From Nitratireductor aquibiodomus NL21 = JCM 21793 (lineage in GTDB: Bacteria; Pseudomonadota; Alphaproteobacteria; Rhizobiales; Rhizobiaceae), in NCBI RefSeq assembly GCF_000615975.1, contig NZ_BAMP01000042.1, forward strand, positions 1-35,161: 35,161 nucleotides of DNA. Reading direction: 5' to 3'. The notes under the pieces were generated by a model. It did not search any database, was not told the origin of the DNA, and worked only from the letters and a program-made list of their open reading frames with translations. Positions 19,347-27,453 of the stretch are shown in pieces (positions within the stretch are counted from its first letter, which is position 1; the number at the start of each line of letters is the position of its first letter). The position numbers and the translations under genes were made by a program.

Positions 19347-19670
19347 ATGTTCATCGTTCGTTCAGTGCGACACAGCGGCGCGCTCTCGGCCAGCGATTGG
19401 AGTTTCGAGAAATACTGGATCACCGCGCAACACCGTCACAGATCATGCGGGCCAATCGGCCGCACCTGTTCTCCGACAGTGAACAGAGGTTAGCTTATCG
19501 CCTGAGCGAGTCGTAGTTCCGTTACCATCTGGCCACGCTGACCGATCGGAATCAGCACAAGGATTTCGAAGTCTTTTGTCGCAAACTGGCCGAGCGTACC
19601 GTCTGCCCCAACCTTCGGCCGCAGACCGGACCCGAGGGCGGTGGGGACGGCAAGGTCGATCACGTTACAC
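19347..19670 (+). pseudogene. Broken 5' end of an unidentified gene, truncated by an IS remnant
   Basis: ATG 19347 has a strong CGGAGGAAAT ribosome site and starts MFIVRSVRHSGALSASDWSF. A nearby frame then carries SQIMRANRPHLFSDSEQRLA, an in-frame TAG, and FEVFCRKLAERTVCPNLRPQ followed by TGPEGGGDGKVD. I recall this Cys-Pro/GP-x-GGGD-x-K-x-D type of beginning from large proteins in defence islands but cannot name the family. Frameshift, stop codon and the IS3-type sequence that follows directly mean the gene is dead; the rest of it is gone. It is divergent from the PIN-like gene, with 87 bp between starts. Confidence 0.55.
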
Positions 19671-19980
19671 CGGGAGGAGATTGCCGAGAGCTTGTATTAT
19701 TCCTGTTCTAAGGAGTTCCTGGAAGCGGGCAAGAACCGGCTGGCAGGCGACACGACCCGTCAGGCGACGGCGCCCGAAGTCAAGGAACTGCGGTCGGAAT
19801 CTGCAGCCCTGAAGGAGTTGGTCGCCGACCTGACGCTTGAGAACCGGCTGCTCAAAAAAGCATGATCGGGGATGGGGAGAACGACGCATGAGATACTCCG
19901 CCTCGGAGAAACTTTAGATTATCCGGACGGTGGAAGCCCCGCATCTGCCGATGAAGCAGACGCTCGCCAGGATCGGTGTT
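19671..19980 (+). mobile_element. IS3-family insertion sequence remnant (end of orfA, start of orfB)
   Basis: The C-terminal part of an IS3-type OrfA is in frame from about 19,674 (IAESLYYSCSKEFLEAGKNR, then LAGDTTRQATAPEVKELRSE and the leucine-rich LTLENRLLKKA). It stops at 19865. The start of OrfB follows at ATG 19888 (MRYSASEKL), where a TAG replaces the next codon. Then IIRTVEAPHLPMKQTLARIG continues to about 19,980, where similarity ends abruptly. Both ends of the element and the catalytic DDE part are missing, so it cannot move. It separates the defence-type genes from the DUF3592 cluster. Confidence 0.85.
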
Positions 19981-20352
19981 CGGACCGATCTGCACAGTTT
20001 CCGGCTCATCGGACAGGTAGCGGATCCGGACAGTATCACCCGGTTCGACCGTTCTGTGAAACTCGGCTGAAACCGGTGCTTCAGCGGTAAAGGTCTGGCC
20101 ATCGACAAGGAATCGGACCTGGCCACAATACCGATACCGACAGTTGGCCGGACTCGATGCCTTACACGACGCCCCCTTGTGCCCCCGGCTGGCAACATAG
20201 GTCGCTGTTGTCGTTATGCCGGCGCGCTCGAATGCAGAGGTGCGTGTTTGCTGGTCGCAAATGCCGTAGCCGACAAGCGCGATGAAGATGCCAGCTATAC
20301 CCGCCATATAGAGATAAACGAAAAGCGCGGTCCTCTTCTCCTTGATCTGCAT
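19852..20352 (-). CDS. DUF3592-like membrane protein with C-terminus replaced by antisense IS sequence
   Basis: ATG 20352 begins MQIKEKRTALFVYLYMAGIA with one clear membrane helix. A beta-rich extracytoplasmic domain follows (FLVDGQTFTAEAPVSAEFHR, then VEPGDTVRIRYLSDEPETVQ), the pattern of DUF3592 proteins. A second helix would be expected after VQIGPNTDPG. Instead, from about 19,980 the frame reads the opposite strand of the IS3 orfB/orfA remnant to a stop at 19852, giving about 43 foreign residues. It is the third gene of a minus-strand set of three paralogues, 16 nt after the previous stop. It may be non-functional because it lacks its second membrane anchor. Confidence 0.7.
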   Translation of the reverse strand: MQIKEKRTALFVYLYMAGIAGIFIALVGYGICDQQTRTSAFERAGITTTATYVASRGHKGASCKASSPANCRYRYCGQVRFLVDGQTFTAEAPVSAEFHRTVEPGDTVRIRYLSDEPETVQIGPNTDPGERLLHRQMRGFHRPDNLKFLRGGVSHASFSPSPIMLF

Positions 20353-20368
20353 CAAATGCCCGCTGTCA

Positions 20369-20899
20369 TTAGCCGTTGTTTCTTGATGGAACTGTTTGTG
20401 TGCCGCCTCTAAGCCAGCGTAACAACAGCATGGCTCCCAGAAAGGAGGGCAGTAAAGCTGGGAGCGTAATTCCAGCAATCATGGACGGCAGCGCCCAAAG
20501 CGCCTCGAAATTATCGAGCTTCACATCCGCCTTACGATCCGGGAGATAGAGTATCTCGTGGATCGAGCCGACTTCGAAGTCCCAATTGGGAGAAGATTGC
20601 CCGGTGCTGGCCTCTATCAGGGAGCCATCGGAGATTTGGTAACGGAAAACCGGGCTGTAAGTCATTTTGCTTTCAGACCAAGGCGTTGTGTCTTCCCATT
20701 CATAAACCCGGGTGACCTCTCCGGTCGTGCGTTCCGCATTCCCAACAAATATCAGCGTGATACAGGCCAGATAGGCTGACGCACAAAAGAAACCGACCGG
20801 CAGCAGGAAGATCAGGAACCATATGCGCCATGAAGCTTCCCGTTTTCCATTGCGCGTCTGCAGCAGCCACCAGCCCCAAGTTGGTAGGAAGATAAACAT
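20369..20899 (-). CDS. DUF3592-like membrane protein
   Basis: This 176-residue protein has a membrane helix at about residues 25-52 (IWFLIFLLPVGFFCASAYLA), then an extracytoplasmic beta domain. A second helix pair follows near residues 135-165. The segment MTYSPVFRYQISDGSLIEAS followed by GSIHEILYLPDRKADVKLD is the typical DUF3592 order: a value/derivative domain and then a y-x-P-x-x-P-like loop. The function of the family is unknown. It is the middle gene of three related minus-strand genes, 59 nt downstream of the first. Confidence 0.8.
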   Translation of the reverse strand: MFIFLPTWGWWLLQTRNGKREASWRIWFLIFLLPVGFFCASAYLACITLIFVGNAERTTGEVTRVYEWEDTTPWSESKMTYSPVFRYQISDGSLIEASTGQSSPNWDFEVGSIHEILYLPDRKADVKLDNFEALWALPSMIAGITLPALLPSFLGAMLLLRWLRGGTQTVPSRNNG

Positions 20900-20958
20900 G
20901 ATAAAATAGCTCCCGGCAGTGAATATACGCCGCGCAGCAACTTGCCGAGCGTCTGGAA

Positions 20959-21513
20959 TTAATCGGCCGATATTGGCTGGGCGGCCGCCGAATTTTTGGC
21001 GGCAATTTTAGCGACTCGATGAAAAAGGTAGCCGGTGCCAAAAAAGAAAACCGCGATAAGTGCGGGCACGATTATGCTCCAAGAGATGCACTTCTTGTCG
21101 ATGTGGTTTTCTTCAGGGGTGCCCGGCAGATAGCGAACGGCGATTGTTTCGTCAGCGGAGAGATCACGATAGAATGCCTCTGAAACCCTGCGTTCCCGCT
21201 GGTATTCCTGGCCATCGGCGTTGAACTTGTAGGTCACGTAATAGTCCGTCCGCAGCCTCGCATCCAAGACAGTACCGCTGCCGCTGCCATAGGTTCGAAC
21301 CGTGCGATAGGTATCCGTGCGCATATCTACAACGGTTGCCTGACCATCGGCACCGAAGATTGCCATGCGAACCGCATCGAAACTGGTGAACGCAAGAGCC
21401 AGGCACGACAGAAGCGCTACGACAAAAAGGAAGGTGCTGAAATAACGCAGCACTTTGGCACCGCGATCTGGCGGCGTATTGTCTTTGCCATGTTGGGCCG
21501 CGGTCCCAGGCAT
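20959..21513 (-). CDS. DUF3592-like membrane protein
   Basis: This 184-residue protein has a short hydrophilic N-terminus, a helix at residues 23-43 (LRYFSTFLFVVALLSCLALA), and a beta-rich domain. TDYYVTYKFNADGQEYQRER followed by ADETIAVRYLPGTPEENHID is the DUF3592 signature region. A second helix is at about 145-167 (SWSIIVPALIAVFFFGTGYL). It is the first gene of three similar neighbours and so probably the promoter-proximal one. No known function. Confidence 0.82.
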   Translation of the reverse strand: MPGTAAQHGKDNTPPDRGAKVLRYFSTFLFVVALLSCLALAFTSFDAVRMAIFGADGQATVVDMRTDTYRTVRTYGSGSGTVLDARLRTDYYVTYKFNADGQEYQRERRVSEAFYRDLSADETIAVRYLPGTPEENHIDKKCISWSIIVPALIAVFFFGTGYLFHRVAKIAAKNSAAAQPISAD

Positions 21514-21882
21514 TGGCAGCTCCTGTCGTTTGGCTCTTAAGCCGAGAAACCCCAGTCGGGCACTTTGCAGAAGCTCCGCTTATCCAGGCGTACAAATATC
21601 TTCATGTTTTCAATGCCTAACGTTACTTTGCCGATCTCAGCCTGATCAAAAACTACAGCAAGCGAAATCATCGCGCATCGCACAAACGTCGCATGCGGGA
21701 TGAATTCTGCATAGCTAGCTTGGCTCAGAGTCGGATGGCCGACCGGATTTGGAGAACGCACCTTCCGAGGATGGCAAGAAAACCAGCGAGGGCTCGCTTC
21801 TGGGCGGTGCAGTGGGCTTGTTCCAGAAGCGATAGCCGATAACACGGCCCCCTGGCACCGAAGTCATAATGGAGGGAATTCT
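21514..21882. other. Intergenic region of 369 bp holding regulatory box A
   Basis: No convincing gene is seen between the divergent DUF3592 gene and the secreted-protein gene. The stretch contains the 19-bp repeat at 21677-21695. A 35-codon frame (ATG 21735 to TAA 21842) and a short coding-like stretch in another frame (ENAPSEDGKKTSEGSLLGGA) are present, but neither has a ribosome site and I do not call them genes. Confidence 0.6.
21677..21695 (+). promoter_or_regulatory. 19-bp regulatory box, copy A
   Basis: ATCGCACAAACGTCGCATG, identical to three other copies in the window (26825 minus, 26896 plus, 28690 plus). It points toward the secreted-protein gene at 21,883, with a possible -10 (CATAGCT) about 14 bp after the box and a predicted leader of about 165 nt. 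Confidence 0.75.
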
Positions 21883-22389
21883 ATGAAGAAGGTATTTTGC
21901 AGCGCGGCGATGGCGGTGGCAATGACCACACTCCTTGGCGTGCCTGCCCTCGCCGGGGGAGGGTGGTCGTCGAACACCGAGCCGGAAGTACATTCCAACG
22001 CGTTTAAATCCTGCAATTTGCTGTGGTCCAGCGGGCGGGAAACAGGCCTTGCTCTTGGCGTTATGACGGACGGATCGAATTCTGTTTACCCGCTTCTCCT
22101 CACGTTGCGCAAATCCGACGCCGCGCCCGAGGTGATGGAGGCAAGGATTGCGTTCGATGGTGAGAGCCTGTTGTCCATGCGCCTGGACAAATACAAGGAC
22201 GAAGATGCTGGACAAGTGGACCGGTACGGGGCTCGCCTTGCCAGCAGAGATGACATCGACGCCGTGCTTGAGCGCCTTTCCTCGGGAAATGAGATGTCCA
22301 TTGTAATAGGATCGAATGGACTGCCCATTCCACAGGTGGGTTCGGCTGCTGCTGTGGAGGTGTTTGAAAGCTGCCTTGCCAAACTCTGA
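21883..22389 (+). CDS. Secreted/periplasmic protein of unknown function
   Basis: This 168-residue protein has a classic signal peptide (MKKVFCSAAMAVAMTTLLGV, cleavage after PALA). The mature part is mixed alpha/beta with two cysteines placed near its ends (FKSCNLLW and FESCLAKL) that could form a disulfide in the periplasm. I do not recognise the family. A GGAGGG site precedes ATG 21883. It is the only gene downstream of regulatory box A in its orientation. It converges on the LuxR gene. Confidence 0.8.
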   Translation: MKKVFCSAAMAVAMTTLLGVPALAGGGWSSNTEPEVHSNAFKSCNLLWSSGRETGLALGVMTDGSNSVYPLLLTLRKSDAAPEVMEARIAFDGESLLSMRLDKYKDEDAGQVDRYGARLASRDDIDAVLERLSSGNEMSIVIGSNGLPIPQVGSAAAVEVFESCLAKL

Positions 22390-22493
22390 CAGATGGAACC
22401 TGCTCCCGGTTCCCTCGGCATGAGGGCTTCGATCAGTTGCTGAGTCCGATGTATGCGGCGGATTTCGAGGCACCGATACTCACGCCATCTCGA

Positions 22494-23603
22494 TCAGTAT
22501 GCTCTTCCGTGGTCCATCAGAACCTTGATCAGTTCAGCCTGACGCACCACCCCGGCCTTTTCAAAAATGCTTGAAAGTTGTGTACGTGCGGTATTGATCG
22601 AGATGCCGCAGCGCTTGGCCGCAGCGGCACGCCCATCTCCCTTCAGCATTTCAAGTGCAAGCTTTGCCTCGGCGGGCGTGAAGCCGAAGTTCTTTTGCAA
22701 GGCGTCGGCGTGCTGACGCCGGCGGCGGCCAGGATCGTCAATGAGGAGGATTGCGGCAGGCCGCGGCTCGCCGGGCGCCACGCCTGCGATGCGGAAAGGG
22801 CTGATATCGACAGTAAGGGTCGTGTCTGGCTGGGTTGGATTGAGGTCAATCCTTCGTCCGGCCGGCGCGTTGAACCTCGTTTGGGAACAGGCGTTGACGG
22901 CCGCGCTCAGTGCGGCATCGGCGCTCGCATTGGCAAAGTGAATTCGCCCGTGCACGACATTTATGCCGGAGCGCGCTGCAAAGAGCTGTTCGGCTGCGTC
23001 GTCGGCAAAAAGGACGCGCCGCATGGCATCAACGATGATGGTGCCTGTTTGGTGGGTGCCAAAGCCGGCGTTCAGGGCCGCCTTCTCAAAAGCCATCCGT
23101 TGGAGCCGACGGGCAATGTCGGCCGATCGGATCAAGTGTGGGACAAGAAGCAGAAAGCGGTGCCTTGTATCGTCTTCGATCTCGTCACGACGCGGCGAAG
23201 CTTGCAGAACGACGCTGGCGAATCCGTCGTTGTCGGTAAACAGATTGGTGGCGACCCGCTCGGCACCCAAACCTGAATCGTGCCAATAGTCGTTGTAAAA
23301 TCGGCTGGCAAAGAACTTGGCGCGGCCAGTGTCGTCAAGGCTGGTCACTTGTCCGACCGGCATTCTTGCCGTCGCTTCGGCGGTCGGATCATGCTCCCAC
23401 CAATGGTCTGCATAGTCTGAAACGACCTGAGGGTCTGCGCGGGGTGTTACAACCGACGAATAATTGATTTGTGGGTCAGTGGCGACGAGCGCGGCATTTT
23501 CTACGCCGGTATAATCGGCGATGGCGCATAACAGTTCCGGCCAGATTTCGGCATCAAATGCCGCGTCGTAAATTTGTCCGACGATCTCTGTCGCGCTCGC
23601 CAT
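22494..23603 (-). CDS. LuxR-type helix-turn-helix transcriptional regulator
   Basis: This 369-residue cytoplasmic regulator has a C-terminal LuxR HTH at about 305-365 (FGFTPAEAKLALEMLKGDGR, then CGISINTARTQLSSIFEKAG). The N-terminal 300 residues are an unassigned sensory region starting MASATEIVGQIYDAAFDAEI; a possible PAS-like stretch lies near 205-290 (GTIIVDAMRRVLFADDAAEQ). There is no receiver domain with a phospho-acceptor and no clear acyl-homoserine-lactone domain, so the signal is unknown. It sits 235 bp from a second LuxR-type gene of the same direction and between genes carrying the 19-bp box. Confidence 0.88.
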   Translation of the reverse strand: MASATEIVGQIYDAAFDAEIWPELLCAIADYTGVENAALVATDPQINYSSVVTPRADPQVVSDYADHWWEHDPTAEATARMPVGQVTSLDDTGRAKFFASRFYNDYWHDSGLGAERVATNLFTDNDGFASVVLQASPRRDEIEDDTRHRFLLLVPHLIRSADIARRLQRMAFEKAALNAGFGTHQTGTIIVDAMRRVLFADDAAEQLFAARSGINVVHGRIHFANASADAALSAAVNACSQTRFNAPAGRRIDLNPTQPDTTLTVDISPFRIAGVAPGEPRPAAILLIDDPGRRRRQHADALQKNFGFTPAEAKLALEMLKGDGRAAAAKRCGISINTARTQLSSIFEKAGVVRQAELIKVLMDHGRAY

Positions 23604-23838
23604 CGCTTCCCCCTTGTTCGCCTGACGGCGACGCGGCGTCGGAACACTGCCAAATATCGCTTTCCGGAGGAGAATGGCTCTCCATTACCGGTCGCTCTTC
23701 GCGCCCATATCAAGGCCTCGCGAGGTGGAAGCTATCTTATTGTGATCGCTAGCGCTTACCCCATGCAGGGTATTCCAGCCAGCACCCCGGACGATCCGGT
23801 TTGGTTTCGGCTATATCAGCCTGTCGATACCTACAGTC

Positions 23839-25589
23839 TTACCCAACCAGATCCGCGATCAGGCTCGCGATCCGATCGGGGGCCTGGTGGAGGACAAGCT
23901 GACCGGCATTATCGATGGGTACAATCTCAAGCTCGGCGCGCATAGTTGCGATTTCAGCCACCAGATCGAACGGCGTTACAGGATCCTGCATGCCGTGGAC
24001 GAACGTCATGGTGCGCGGTGCGAGCTTCCTCAGCCATACAGACCAATCGGATGCCGCCAAAGCGGCGTCGTATTCATAGCTGCCGGTCCCCTGCTGAAAG
24101 GCACGACGGAAATCACTCAGGAAAAGCGTCCTGACGCTGGCGGAGGATATCGCTTTCCTATCAACCGGTGCCGAAGCGTAGAGATTGTCAAACAGGACTT
24201 CGGGCCGATTGTCGATCAGCAGACCGAATGTTCCCCGCACGAGGAGTGAAAGCGCCTTCGGAAAATAGCGTGCCGTATACGCATAGAGGCGAGGCCATGC
24301 CGGCAGACGATGGATATATTCGCGATTCAGGAACGGTGGAAATCCGGCGATGGCCAAGGCATTGTTGACGCGATCCGGCAGCAGCGCCGCAGTCGCCGCC
24401 GCATAAACCGCAGCCGACATGTGCCCCACCACGATCGTTTTCTCAACGCCGAACGCGTCAAGCACGAATTCGAGATCCGACGCGAATGCCTGCTCAGGGG
24501 ACGAGGGCTTGCTCGGGTAAGCCGTGGACATGGCAAACCCTGCGCGCCATGGACATATCAGCTTGATCCTGTGCCGCTTCAGGGCCTCGACAACGGGAGG
24601 CGACATAACCGTTCCCGAAAACATGTTGTGCAGGAAAATCACCGGATGCCCGGTGGGGTGGCCGTAAACATCCACCTGTATCTGTCGTTTGTCTGGAAGG
24701 GTGAGGGAAAGGCTGCCCGCTGGTGTCGGATCGTTCGGCTGGCTAGATGCCGGGGCAGCAATCTCCGGCGTGCTCAGGGTGATCGCTGCGAACAGCCGAA
24801 CAAGATCGAGCTGGGAACCAACTCCCGTTTTGGCCAGAAGGGATTTGGCCTGAGTACGGACCGTCTGAATCGAACGCTGACGGCTATGTGCGAGATGGGA
24901 GAGGCTTTGACCTCTCACCAGGGTTTTAGGACCGCCTGCTCAGAGTCCGACAAGCCAAACGCTTCGGCCATTGCAACGCCCGCTGCCTGTGACCATTCGA
25001 AGTCGATACGGCTGAGCCGTGCGACAGCGTCGCTCTCATGGTTTCTGGCGGAAGAAAGTGCCCACAAGCTGCGCTGTCCGTCTAATGCGTAGAAAGGAAA
25101 TATGCTGAAAACGGCCTCTGAGTCGGTGCGCGCGACCTGTCTCAGGCTTTCGCTCAGAACATGTTCGGTATCCGCATCGGTGGGCGCCGAAAACACGCTC
25201 TCTCCGACAACGAAAAGCGGTTCCTGGTCGTCCTGGATCTGTACCGAAAGGATGGTTGCGTTGCTGTCCAACAGCACGACATCACCGGCGTCGCGAATTG
25301 CAGGCGATCTGACGCCATCGCCACGCCAGAGCCGCATGAATGCATCTGCCGCCTTCTCGAAATGATATTCGGCGCTGGTGAGGTCAAGTATCTGTTTCTT
25401 CCCGGTGTCCGTGCCAGGCTCTCGTGTTGGAGCATCTACGGATCTGTCGTAGATCGTCGACAGTTCATTGATGAAACGCTCGACTTTGGCCGCGTTGGAA
25501 ACCGTTTCCAGGGCGAGCGCAACAATCTGTTGTTTTTTTTCCGACCGCAAGTGACTTACTCCGACGCATAACAACAATCTGCGCGACAT
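23839..25589 (-). CDS. LuxR-type HTH fused to an alpha/beta-hydrolase domain, split by an apparent 1-base deletion
   Basis: Two adjacent frames (25589-24915 and 24918-23839) are halves of one protein: the first ends inside a LuxR HTH (FGLSDSEQAVLK) and the second starts with its remainder (RGQSLSHLAHSRQRSIQTVR). Adding one A to the run opposite TTTT 24924-24927 gives V-L-K-T-L-V-R-G-Q-S-L and about 583 residues. The order is an N-terminal sensory region (1-205), HTH (about 210-270) and an alpha/beta-hydrolase (about 300-583). The hydrolase has HNMFSG as oxyanion loop, the acid in HGMQDPVTP and His in VLHQAPD. The nucleophile elbow reads VVGHMSAA, with Met where the G-x-S-x-G serine should be, so it may be a non-catalytic ligand sensor. 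The exact start is uncertain; an 8-T run near 25540 could hide another error. Confidence 0.82.
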
Positions 25590-25669
25590 AACCTTCCGCA
25601 GCTCGCAGCCTCTGCCTTTCGGCTGACGGTAGTATTTCTAGACAACGCTTATCTATTGCACAAGAAATG

Positions 25670-25691
25670 CAAGCGTGAAGGTTTTCGCTTG
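25670..25691. promoter_or_regulatory. Inverted repeat upstream of the LuxR-hydrolase gene
   Basis: CAAGCG (25670-25675) and CGCTTG (25686-25691) form a 6-bp stem with a 10-nt loop. Outer GCACAAG (about 25658) and CTTGTGC (25688-25694) copies also match. It lies between the secreted-protein gene and the regulator gene and could be a terminator of the former or an operator of the latter. Confidence 0.3.
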
Positions 25692-25731
25692 TGCGCGTGC
25701 ACGGCATCGGTATCACAATTTCCAGCTCGCA

Positions 25732-26334
25732 TTATTCGGGAACTGGCAATAGCAAGTCAGGGGCGGGCTCGATGAGCTGTGTCGTCATGCTCTCAAAGCC
25801 GTCGTTCTTCATGTGATAGAATGTCTTGGCAATGTAGCCGCTTTTCTGGTCCACCCAGAACTTGGCGTGGATTTCCGTCGTTCCCCGCTGGGACGAATAG
25901 TCCGCTTCAACGGTGTCGTGAACAGCATCCTCCAGCGTTTCCTTACCACAGACGACGTTCTTTGCGGTCTTGGCGTCTTCGCGCAAACCGTCCTTGGCGT
26001 CCGCCTGGTTATTCCTTGTGTCGAGCGCACGAAGCTCGGTCCAGGTCTTTCCCTTGTCCTGCGAGGTGTACATGACATTGTCGTAGGTCAGCACCCAGGG
26101 CGAATTTTCTGGCTCGATCATTTCGGTCATCCAATGACCAGCTTCGGTTTGGTGGAAATAGTTGGTTGTGGTCGGGCCGCCCACTATCTCTTGGGTGACA
26201 TGAATTTTTACAGGCCCGTCGCCATTGCCGTGGATCAGCAATCGGGTGAACCTGTCGCGGCAGTCTTCTGCAAACCCCGGTTGCGGAGCGGCGCACAGAA
26301 GGAAAAGCACTGTTGGAAGGATAGCGCGGGTCAT
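25732..26334 (-). CDS. Secreted/periplasmic protein of unknown function
   Basis: This 200-residue protein has a signal peptide (MTRAILPTVLFLLCAAPQPG, cleavage after GFA), followed by a beta-rich domain (VKIHVTQEIVGGPTTTNYFH, then EIHAKFWVDQKSGYIAKTFY). The strand pattern resembles LolA/LppX-type periplasmic folds, but I cannot assign a family. Two mature cysteines (EDCRDRF and NVVCGKE) could pair. A purine-rich GAGGCC stretch precedes ATG 26334. It lies downstream of and in the same direction as the DUF2541-like gene (48 nt between them), so both may be transcribed from the box D promoter. Confidence 0.78.
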   Translation of the reverse strand: MTRAILPTVLFLLCAAPQPGFAEDCRDRFTRLLIHGNGDGPVKIHVTQEIVGGPTTTNYFHQTEAGHWMTEMIEPENSPWVLTYDNVMYTSQDKGKTWTELRALDTRNNQADAKDGLREDAKTAKNVVCGKETLEDAVHDTVEADYSSQRGTTEIHAKFWVDQKSGYIAKTFYHMKNDGFESMTTQLIEPAPDLLLPVPE

Positions 26335-26382
26335 TGGAGGCCTCTTTTCTTATGACTTGGGGCAACCTGATACTACATCCGC

Positions 26383-26769
26383 TCAGCGCGCGAAGAGACG
26401 GACGGTGGCGCGGCGCAGTTTCAGGCTGGACTCTTCATACAGAAATTTGACCGAGCGCAGGTCACGCGGGCCGGGCCCCTTCAAGTTGGTTGCCCGCGTG
26501 CAATGACCCGGTTCGATCCGGCGGGCGATTTTTACGTCCTGGTGCCCGCCATTGGCGAAACGCACATCGACATCGTAGAAGCGCACCGGGTTTCGGCTGA
26601 CACAGAGCCTGATTTGCGCGAAGCGGCGTGGGCCGGGTTTAAATATGATGTCATGGTCCAGTCGGTCGGTGACGTTTTTCTTGCCAATCAGCTCCCATGC
26701 TCCCGCGGACACTGGAACGGAAACCCCCATGACCATCAACGCACCCAGCACGATTGCGCGGTTCCTCAT
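26383..26769 (-). CDS. Secreted DUF2541-like protein
   Basis: This 128-residue protein has a signal peptide (MRNRAIVLGALMVMGVSVPV, cleavage after VSA). The rest is a beta-rich domain whose pattern matches DUF2541: DHDIIFKPGPRRFAQIRLCV, DVDVRFANGGHQDVKIARRI and a terminal ATVRLFAR. Function is unknown; such domains are periplasmic. The frame is open to 26913, but ATG 26769 has an AGGAGAACGAA ribosome site and starts the signal peptide, and the extension would run through regulatory box D. Box D points at this gene from 55 bp upstream of the ATG. Confidence 0.8.
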   Translation of the reverse strand: MRNRAIVLGALMVMGVSVPVSAGAWELIGKKNVTDRLDHDIIFKPGPRRFAQIRLCVSRNPVRFYDVDVRFANGGHQDVKIARRIEPGHCTRATNLKGPGPRDLRSVKFLYEESSLKLRRATVRLFAR

Positions 26770-26824
26770 TTCGTTCTCCTGGTTTTCCTGCCCCGGGAAA
26801 GCTACAGGCGCGAGCGCAACCGTG

Positions 26825-26843
26825 CATGCGACGTTTGTGCGAT
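26825..26843 (-). promoter_or_regulatory. 19-bp regulatory box, copy D
   Basis: On the minus strand this is ATCGCACAAACGTCGCATG, identical to the other three copies. It lies 55 bp upstream of the DUF2541-like gene and back to back with copy B, so one short intergenic region has one box for each divergent gene. Confidence 0.8.
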
Positions 26844-26895
26844 GCTGATGCGGTTCCTCCATTCCCGCTGAAAAGTTGAAGAAAATCGCCTCGAT

Positions 26896-26914
26896 ATCGC
26901 ACAAACGTCGCATG
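26896..26914 (+). promoter_or_regulatory. 19-bp regulatory box, copy B
   Basis: ATCGCACAAACGTCGCATG, 52 bp upstream of the cupin gene. A candidate -10 (CCTAACCT) starts about 18 bp after the box, so the box covers the -35 region, as for class II activators. The 14 bases TGAAGAAAATCGCC before the box (26877-26890) also precede copy C. Confidence 0.8.
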
Positions 26915-26966
26915 ATCGATCGTTTCGCGCTCCCTAACCTCTCACCTGATAACAGGAGGGATTACG

Positions 26967-27419
26967 ATGGGGCGCGCCGATACTGTAGTTATCCACGACG
27001 TGACCTGGATGGGGACGCGATATGAGGTCTTGCTCTCTGCAGAAACGACGGACGGAGCAATGGGTATGTTTCGTTCCGAGGATCAGCCCGGCTTTGGGCC
27101 ACCTCTGCATGTCCATCACGACGCGGATGAGACGTTCTATGTCCTTGAGGGCGCCGTCGATTTCGCGCGAGCAGACGAACGTCTGACACTGAGAGCTGGA
27201 GGGGTAGTGCATATTCCCCGTGGCACGCCGCATGCATTTCGTGTGCGCGGTAAAGGCGTCGCAAAAATGCTCACCGTTCTCACGCCCGGCGGGTTCGAAA
27301 CATTCTTTGCAGAAGTCGCGGCAGCCGGGCTTGAAGTGCCGCGCGATATTCCGGCCATGCAGCGGATTTCAAAGATGTTTCAGCTTGAATTCGTCGGCCC
27401 GCCACTCGGTGCCGAATAG
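26967..27419 (+). CDS. Cupin-domain protein
   Basis: This 150-residue single-domain cupin has motif 1 GPPLHVHHDADETFYVLEG, with the H-x-H, E and G expected for metal binding. Motif 2 is GGVVHIPRGTPHAF, with the last metal-binding His. Members include quercetinase-like dioxygenases and small-molecule binders; the substrate is unknown. There is no signal peptide, so it is cytoplasmic. An AGGAGGGATTACG ribosome site precedes ATG 26967. It heads a probable operon with the secreted protein and DUF805 genes, driven from box B. Confidence 0.9.
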   Translation: MGRADTVVIHDVTWMGTRYEVLLSAETTDGAMGMFRSEDQPGFGPPLHVHHDADETFYVLEGAVDFARADERLTLRAGGVVHIPRGTPHAFRVRGKGVAKMLTVLTPGGFETFFAEVAAAGLEVPRDIPAMQRISKMFQLEFVGPPLGAE

Positions 27420-27453
27420 CAGGCACATCGAAACCAGACAGAAGGAAAATACG

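Noticed and set aside
21735..21842. A 35-codon frame in the region after box A
   Set aside because: No ribosome site, arginine/tryptophan-rich composition typical of chance frames, and no similarity I recognise.
24915..24930. Programmed ribosomal frameshift between the two halves of the LuxR-hydrolase
   Set aside because: I see no X-XXY-YYZ slippery heptamer at the junction, and five other genes in the window show the same single-base loss, so a sequencing error is simpler.
25627..25641. A possible extra copy of the integrase repeat (TGACGGTAGTATTT)
   Set aside because: It has an insertion relative to TGACGGTATTT and lies far from any recombinase gene, so chance is likely.
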